A stretch of 64,000 bases of DNA from VAZQ01 sp963841705 (GTDB lineage: Bacteria; Pseudomonadota; Alphaproteobacteria; Rhizobiales; Xanthobacteraceae): contig CAWJDY010000057.1 in the NCBI GenBank assembly GCA_963841705.1, positions 1 through 64,000 on the forward strand. The letters run 5' to 3'. The notes under the pieces were generated by a model that was given only the letters and a program-made list of their open reading frames with translations, had not been told where the DNA came from and did no database searches. This document shows, piece by piece, positions 60,962-64,000 of the stretch. The position numbers were made by a program, and so were the translations under genes. Numbering within the stretch: the first letter of the stretch is position 1; every line of letters begins with the position of its first letter.

Positions 60962-61203
60962 AAGGCAGGACAATCGCATATGGACGCAACGGTGCAGCAA
61001 GCCACGCTTGTCATTCCGGCCGAGCGAGCCGGGCTTCGCCCGGCGAGGGAGAGCCGGAATCCAGTAACCGAAGCAGCTCGCGCTTTCACGCCGGCCGTGG
61101 ATTACTGGGTCCCGCCCCCGCGTACGCGGGGGCCGGAGCCGGGCTCGCTTGGCCGGGACGACAGCCCATATGCGATAGGCCCTGCCCTGAAAGGGGGAGG
61201 TAT
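60948..61203. repeat. Nested palindromic repeat family B, copy 2, overlapping hbaD
   Basis: The outer shell is ATACCTCCTCCTGAAAGGC / CCCTGAAAGGGGGAGGTAT, which is the end type of family E. The second shell is ACAATCGCATATGGAC / CCCATATGCGATAGG. The core runs from GTCATTCCGGCCGAGCGAGC to GCTCGCTTGGCCGGGACGAC, with inner pair GAATCCAGTAACC / GTGGATTACTGGG. Its left end covers the last codons of hbaD and its right end stops eight bases from the stop codon of the convergent CoA ligase. Confidence 0.87.
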
Positions 61204-61211
61204 AAACCGCA

Positions 61212-62789
61212 TCACTCCCGCAGCTTGAATCTCTGAATCTTTCCCGTGGCCGTGCGCGGCAGATCGGGGCGGACATCGATCCAGCGCGGATATTTCCACG
61301 CCCCGGCGCGTTCCTTCACCTGCGCGCGCAACGCCTCGAACAGCTGCTCGTCGGCGCTGTATCCGTTCTTGAGCACGATGAAGGCCTTGGGCTTGATCAA
61401 ACCGTCGCCATCCGGCTTGCCGATCACCGCCGCCTCCAGCACGGCTTCATGCGCAACGAGCGCGGCCTCGACCTCGAATGGCGACACCCACATGCCGTTC
61501 ACCTTGAACATGTCGTCGCTGCGTCCGCAGTAGTGATAGTAGCCGTCATGGTCGCGGACATATTTGTCGCCGGTGTAGGTCCACTCGCCGACGAAGGTGC
61601 GGCGGCTTTTCGCCCGCTGGTTCCAGTAGCCTTCCCCGGCGGTGGGGCCGCGCACGACGAGCTCCCCGATCTCTCCTGCGGGAAGCTCCTGTCCGCTCTC
61701 GCCGACGATCTTGAGCTCGTATCCCGGCACCGGCTTTCCGGTCGAGCCGTAGCGGATGTCGCGGGGCTGGTTGCTCAGAAAAGTCTGCAGCATCTCCGTC
61801 GAGCCCAGGCCATCGAGAATGTCCACTCCCACGACGGAGCGCCATTGCTCGCCGAGCTTTGCGGGCAGCGCCTCGCCGGCCGAGATGCACAGCCGCAACC
61901 GGTCGGATCCGGCCCCGCGACCGATGTCGGGATGCGCCAGCAGCGCGGCATAAAGCGACGGCACCGCGTAAAAGATCGTGGGACGATGCCGGCGCAGGGT
62001 TGCCATCACCGCCTGGGGTGTCGGCCGCTCCGGCAGGAGCACGGCGCTTGCGCCGACAGACGAAGGAAACAGCACGCCGTTGCCCAGGCCGTAGGAGAAG
62101 GAGAGCTTCGCTGCCGAGAATGCGACGTCATTCTCGGCAATCCCGATCACCCCCTGACCCATGAGCCGCGACGCCGCCATGGGGCTCGTATGCACGTGCC
62201 TGACCGCCTTGGGATCTCCGGTCGAGCCCGAGGTGTAAATCCAGAACGCGACCTCGTCGGACAACGTAGCCGCGGTGAACCGTTGCCGCGGAGCCTCGCG
62301 CAACAGGTCCTCCAGGAACAGCGCCTCGGGCCATTGCGCCCGCTGCTGCGAGCTTGCTCCCGCCACGATCACTGCGGAGAGCTGCGGGAGATCGGCGCGA
62401 ATTGCCAGCATCGTCGGCGCAAGCGGGGCTGCGACCACGACTGCCGCGGCGCGGCTGTCGGCCAGCAGATATTTGTATTGCTCGGCCGCGAGCAGCGTGT
62501 TCACGGGTATGGGGATGATGCCGGCGCGAATGGCGCCCCAGAACGCAACGGGATGATCGACGGTGTCGTGCAAAATGACCACCAACCGATCCTCCCGGCG
62601 CAACCCCAGGGTCCGCAGCGCTGCGGCGAATTGAAAGGTGGCCTCCTGCAGCTCGCCATAGGTGATGGATCGCTCGCCGTCGGTGAATGCGACCTTGCCG
62701 GCGAGGCCGCGATCGACATTGGCGTCCACAAAGTCGCCGACGGCGTTGTATGGCCGCCGTTGCAGGAACGCTTCGAGCGTACCTGGCAT
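61212..62789 (-). CDS. Benzoate/4-hydroxybenzoate-CoA ligase
   Basis: The 525-residue AMP-forming ligase activates an aromatic acid with CoA and ATP. The A3-type phosphate loop reads FWIYTSGSTGDPKAV, followed by FSAAKLSFSYGLGNGVLFPS (typical of benzoate-CoA ligases), LRLCISAGEALP, ILDGLGSTEMLQTFLSN, TYTGDKYVRDHDGYYHYCGR and the C-terminal catalytic Lys in LPRTATGKIQRFKLRE. It converges with hbaBCD and would make 4-hydroxybenzoyl-CoA or benzoyl-CoA for that pathway. A start further upstream exists but lies over the VOC gene. The preceding VOC gene on the same strand is eight bases away. Confidence 0.9.
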   Translation of the reverse strand: MPGTLEAFLQRRPYNAVGDFVDANVDRGLAGKVAFTDGERSITYGELQEATFQFAAALRTLGLRREDRLVVILHDTVDHPVAFWGAIRAGIIPIPVNTLLAAEQYKYLLADSRAAAVVVAAPLAPTMLAIRADLPQLSAVIVAGASSQQRAQWPEALFLEDLLREAPRQRFTAATLSDEVAFWIYTSGSTGDPKAVRHVHTSPMAASRLMGQGVIGIAENDVAFSAAKLSFSYGLGNGVLFPSSVGASAVLLPERPTPQAVMATLRRHRPTIFYAVPSLYAALLAHPDIGRGAGSDRLRLCISAGEALPAKLGEQWRSVVGVDILDGLGSTEMLQTFLSNQPRDIRYGSTGKPVPGYELKIVGESGQELPAGEIGELVVRGPTAGEGYWNQRAKSRRTFVGEWTYTGDKYVRDHDGYYHYCGRSDDMFKVNGMWVSPFEVEAALVAHEAVLEAAVIGKPDGDGLIKPKAFIVLKNGYSADEQLFEALRAQVKERAGAWKYPRWIDVRPDLPRTATGKIQRFKLRE

Positions 62790-62797
62790 GGCTAGGG

Positions 62798-63751
62798 TTA
62801 CTCCCTGAACAGCCAGGCTCCTTGCCCGATTTCCGCAGGAAATTCGGCGATCAACATTTCCTCCCTCCGATGTGTTTGTAGCCCCGCCTTTTTCAACATA
62901 GCGGCGAGCGCGGGAAGCGACCGCACCCGGATCTCGCAAGCGCCCATGAATGGCAGGGACGGTACGGATATTTCGGGCAGCATACGCCGAAACCCGTCGG
63001 CGGTGACGAGATCGACCTGGCCGCGATCAAGCGCGAACGCCTCTCCGAATTCGGCAGCGCGCGGCTTGCGGCCGGTAAATCTCGCATAGCGTTGCGCCGC
63101 TTCCGCCACGTCGGCGACTGCGATCGTAACCCGCGTCAGTGCCAGCGCGCCGTTTGGATGCGAGAGCCAGCGCGGCTGCCAAACCATGCTCTCGGTATGA
63201 TGCGCGAGCATCTGGATGCGGCCCTCCGGCATCTCCCCAGGCTCGACGCGCGCCACCGTGAAAGCGGCCGTTCCCGGCGCGCCGTTATTGTCCACCGGCC
63301 GCTCCATCTCGGCGAGCGGACGCACGCGAAAGCCGTGTTGCGCCAGGCGGCGATGCGCCGCGACCGCATCAGCGACCGCAAAGGCCGCGAGATGCAGGCC
63401 GGGATAGTGCGCGGTTGCTGCTTCGAGCTCGCCGGCAAGCGGCGTGTCGGCGGTCTTGAACAACACTTCCATATAGCCCTGCGACAGCATGGCGGTGATA
63501 TTGCCGGTGCCGGTAAGGCGGGCCGCACCACCGCCCGGATCCGGATTGACCTGGAGGGAGGGCGGCGTTGGGGCGAAGCCCGTGCGCCGCAGCGCGCGGT
63601 TGGCTTCTTCCACGTCGCGCACAAAGAACCCGACATGGTCGAGAAAGATTTCCTCGCCCAGCGGAAGCTGTCGTCCGGCTTGCGCGCGCACCGGTGAGAC
63701 AGCCTGAGCTGATCTCTCAGTTTCGTCCGCCATCTGCGCCGTCATACCCAC
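62798..63751 (-). CDS. VOC superfamily protein with two glyoxalase-like domains
   Basis: The 317-residue protein has a glyoxalase-like first domain (EIFLDHVGFFVRDVEEANRA, then GNITAMLSQGYMEVLFKTAD, LHLAAFAVADAVAAHRRLAQ) and a second less typical half (LTRVTIAVADVAEAAQRYAR). It resembles the Glyoxalase-like domain 3 group. The activity is unknown; as the upstream partner of a benzoate-CoA ligase it may protect or process an aromatic intermediate. The GTG start has GAGGG seven bases upstream; an ATG two codons later is also possible. Confidence 0.78.
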   Translation of the reverse strand: MGMTAQMADETERSAQAVSPVRAQAGRQLPLGEEIFLDHVGFFVRDVEEANRALRRTGFAPTPPSLQVNPDPGGGAARLTGTGNITAMLSQGYMEVLFKTADTPLAGELEAATAHYPGLHLAAFAVADAVAAHRRLAQHGFRVRPLAEMERPVDNNGAPGTAAFTVARVEPGEMPEGRIQMLAHHTESMVWQPRWLSHPNGALALTRVTIAVADVAEAAQRYARFTGRKPRAAEFGEAFALDRGQVDLVTADGFRRMLPEISVPSLPFMGACEIRVRSLPALAAMLKKAGLQTHRREEMLIAEFPAEIGQGAWLFRE

Positions 63752-63771
63752 CGCGTTACCCTCGCCGTTCT

Positions 63772-63800
63772 GTAGGGGCGGGTTTCAAACCCGCCCCTAC
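63772..63800. repeat. Palindromic repeat family D, copy 6
   Basis: GTAGGGGCGGG-TTTCAAA-CCCGCCCCTAC, a perfect copy identical in plan to copy 4. It lies between the VOC gene and the acyl-CoA synthetase end, upstream of the VOC/ligase operon. Confidence 0.9.
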
Positions 63801-63822
63801 ATATCCTTTTCGTGCGTGGTTC

Positions 63823-63879
63823 GTAGGGTCCAAAAAACGCAAAGCGTTTCTTGAGGCGCCTCCATTGGCGCGCCCCTAC
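63823..63879. repeat. Palindrome family G, copy 2
   Basis: GTAGGGTCCAAAAAACGC-AAA-GCGTTTCTTGAGGCGCC ending GGCGCGCCCCTAC. The AAAAAACGC / GCGTTT core is shared with the hairpin after lgt near 25.1 kb. Its right end CCCCTAC supplies the TAG stop codon of the minus-strand gene beyond. Confidence 0.75.
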
Positions 63880-64000
63880 GGAACGCTGTCGCCTTGCGCG
63901 GCACGCTCCTGCGCCAGCCGGCGCAGCGCCGAGCGGTCGAGCTTGTTGGTCGCTGCAAGCGGCAACTCGTCCACAAACCACACGAACCGAGGATGGGCAT
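63876..64000 (-). CDS. C-terminal end of an AMP-dependent acyl-CoA synthetase (partial, cut by window edge)
   Basis: About 41 codons read AHPRFVWFVDELPLAATNKL, DRSALRRLAQERAAQGDSVP and a TAG stop. The motif D-E-L-P-L-x-x-T-x-K-L-D-R is the C-terminal catalytic end of ANL-family acyl-CoA synthetases; the expected Gly before the Lys is Asn here (ATNKLDR). The start lies outside the window. The stop codon coincides with the end of a family G palindrome. Being just upstream of the VOC/benzoate-CoA ligase pair on the same strand, it may belong to the same operon. Confidence 0.8.
   Translation of the reverse strand, partial: AHPRFVWFVDELPLAATNKLDRSALRRLAQERAAQGDSVP

Overview
The window looks like a chromosome segment of a high-GC alphaproteobacterium, most likely of the order Hyphomicrobiales (the Bradyrhizobium, Rhodopseudomonas and Xanthobacteraceae neighbourhood). 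This is an inference. It rests on the single-chain ~1160-residue indolepyruvate ferredoxin oxidoreductase, an hbaB-hbaC-hbaD order as in Rhodopseudomonas palustris, a divergent pair of YdcH/DUF465 genes, solitary Bug-type binding proteins, and very abundant palindromic intergenic repeats. No rRNA, tRNA, CRISPR array, transposase or phage gene was seen.

Layout. 1-4.3 kb: a fragment of a fumarylacetoacetase-like gene, an ABC exporter, galE and a DUF3828 protein. 4.3-6.5 kb: a complete group II intron with its maturase, sitting inside a palindromic repeat. 6.6-19.1 kb: a nitrogen or cyclic-amide catabolic region (aminotransferase, M20 carbamoylase-type amidase, Asp/Glu racemase-like protein, allantoinase-like amidohydrolase, NMT1-like binding protein, ornithine cyclodeaminase-like protein, chlorohydrolase-like amidohydrolase and a complete TRAP transporter), interrupted by a VapBC-type toxin-antitoxin pair. 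19.1-25.1 kb: hemolysin III-like protein, CitE-like lyase, ABM monooxygenase, a large four-cluster ferredoxin-like protein and lgt.

25.5-43.6 kb holds oxidative and aromatic metabolism: a hydroxycinnamoyl-CoA hydratase/lyase, an IorB-type molybdenum hydroxylase with a dihaem cytochrome c, a molybdopterin oxidoreductase divergent from a zinc-ribbon metallo-hydrolase, an extradiol-type dioxygenase divergent from a FAH-family hydrolase, a Rieske ferredoxin, an ACMSD-like amidohydrolase, an iron-type ABC importer lacking its ATPase, a phthalate-dioxygenase-reductase-like protein and a Bug binding protein. 43.7-51 kb: an RND pump and its adaptor, a second PIN toxin-antitoxin pair, purE and a secreted glycerophosphodiesterase. 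51.3-64 kb: indolepyruvate ferredoxin oxidoreductase, VOC and FAD monooxygenase genes, a 4-hydroxybenzoyl-CoA reductase operon (hbaBCD) and a convergent benzoate/4-hydroxybenzoate-CoA ligase. The end of another acyl-CoA synthetase runs off the right edge. Hydroxycinnamates could feed through the hydratase/lyase to hydroxybenzaldehydes, then by an aldehyde oxidoreductase, CoA ligase and HbaBCD to benzoyl-CoA; this route is inferred.

The most unusual feature is a dense set of modular nested palindromes (families A to I below). Several share one plan: outer GTCATTCC/GGAATGAC-type arms, exchangeable hairpins, and an inner GGAATCCA..TAA / TTA..TGGATTCC pair. One copy lies in frame inside the RND pump gene, others supply stop codons and C-terminal residues to neighbouring genes, and one is split by the group II intron.
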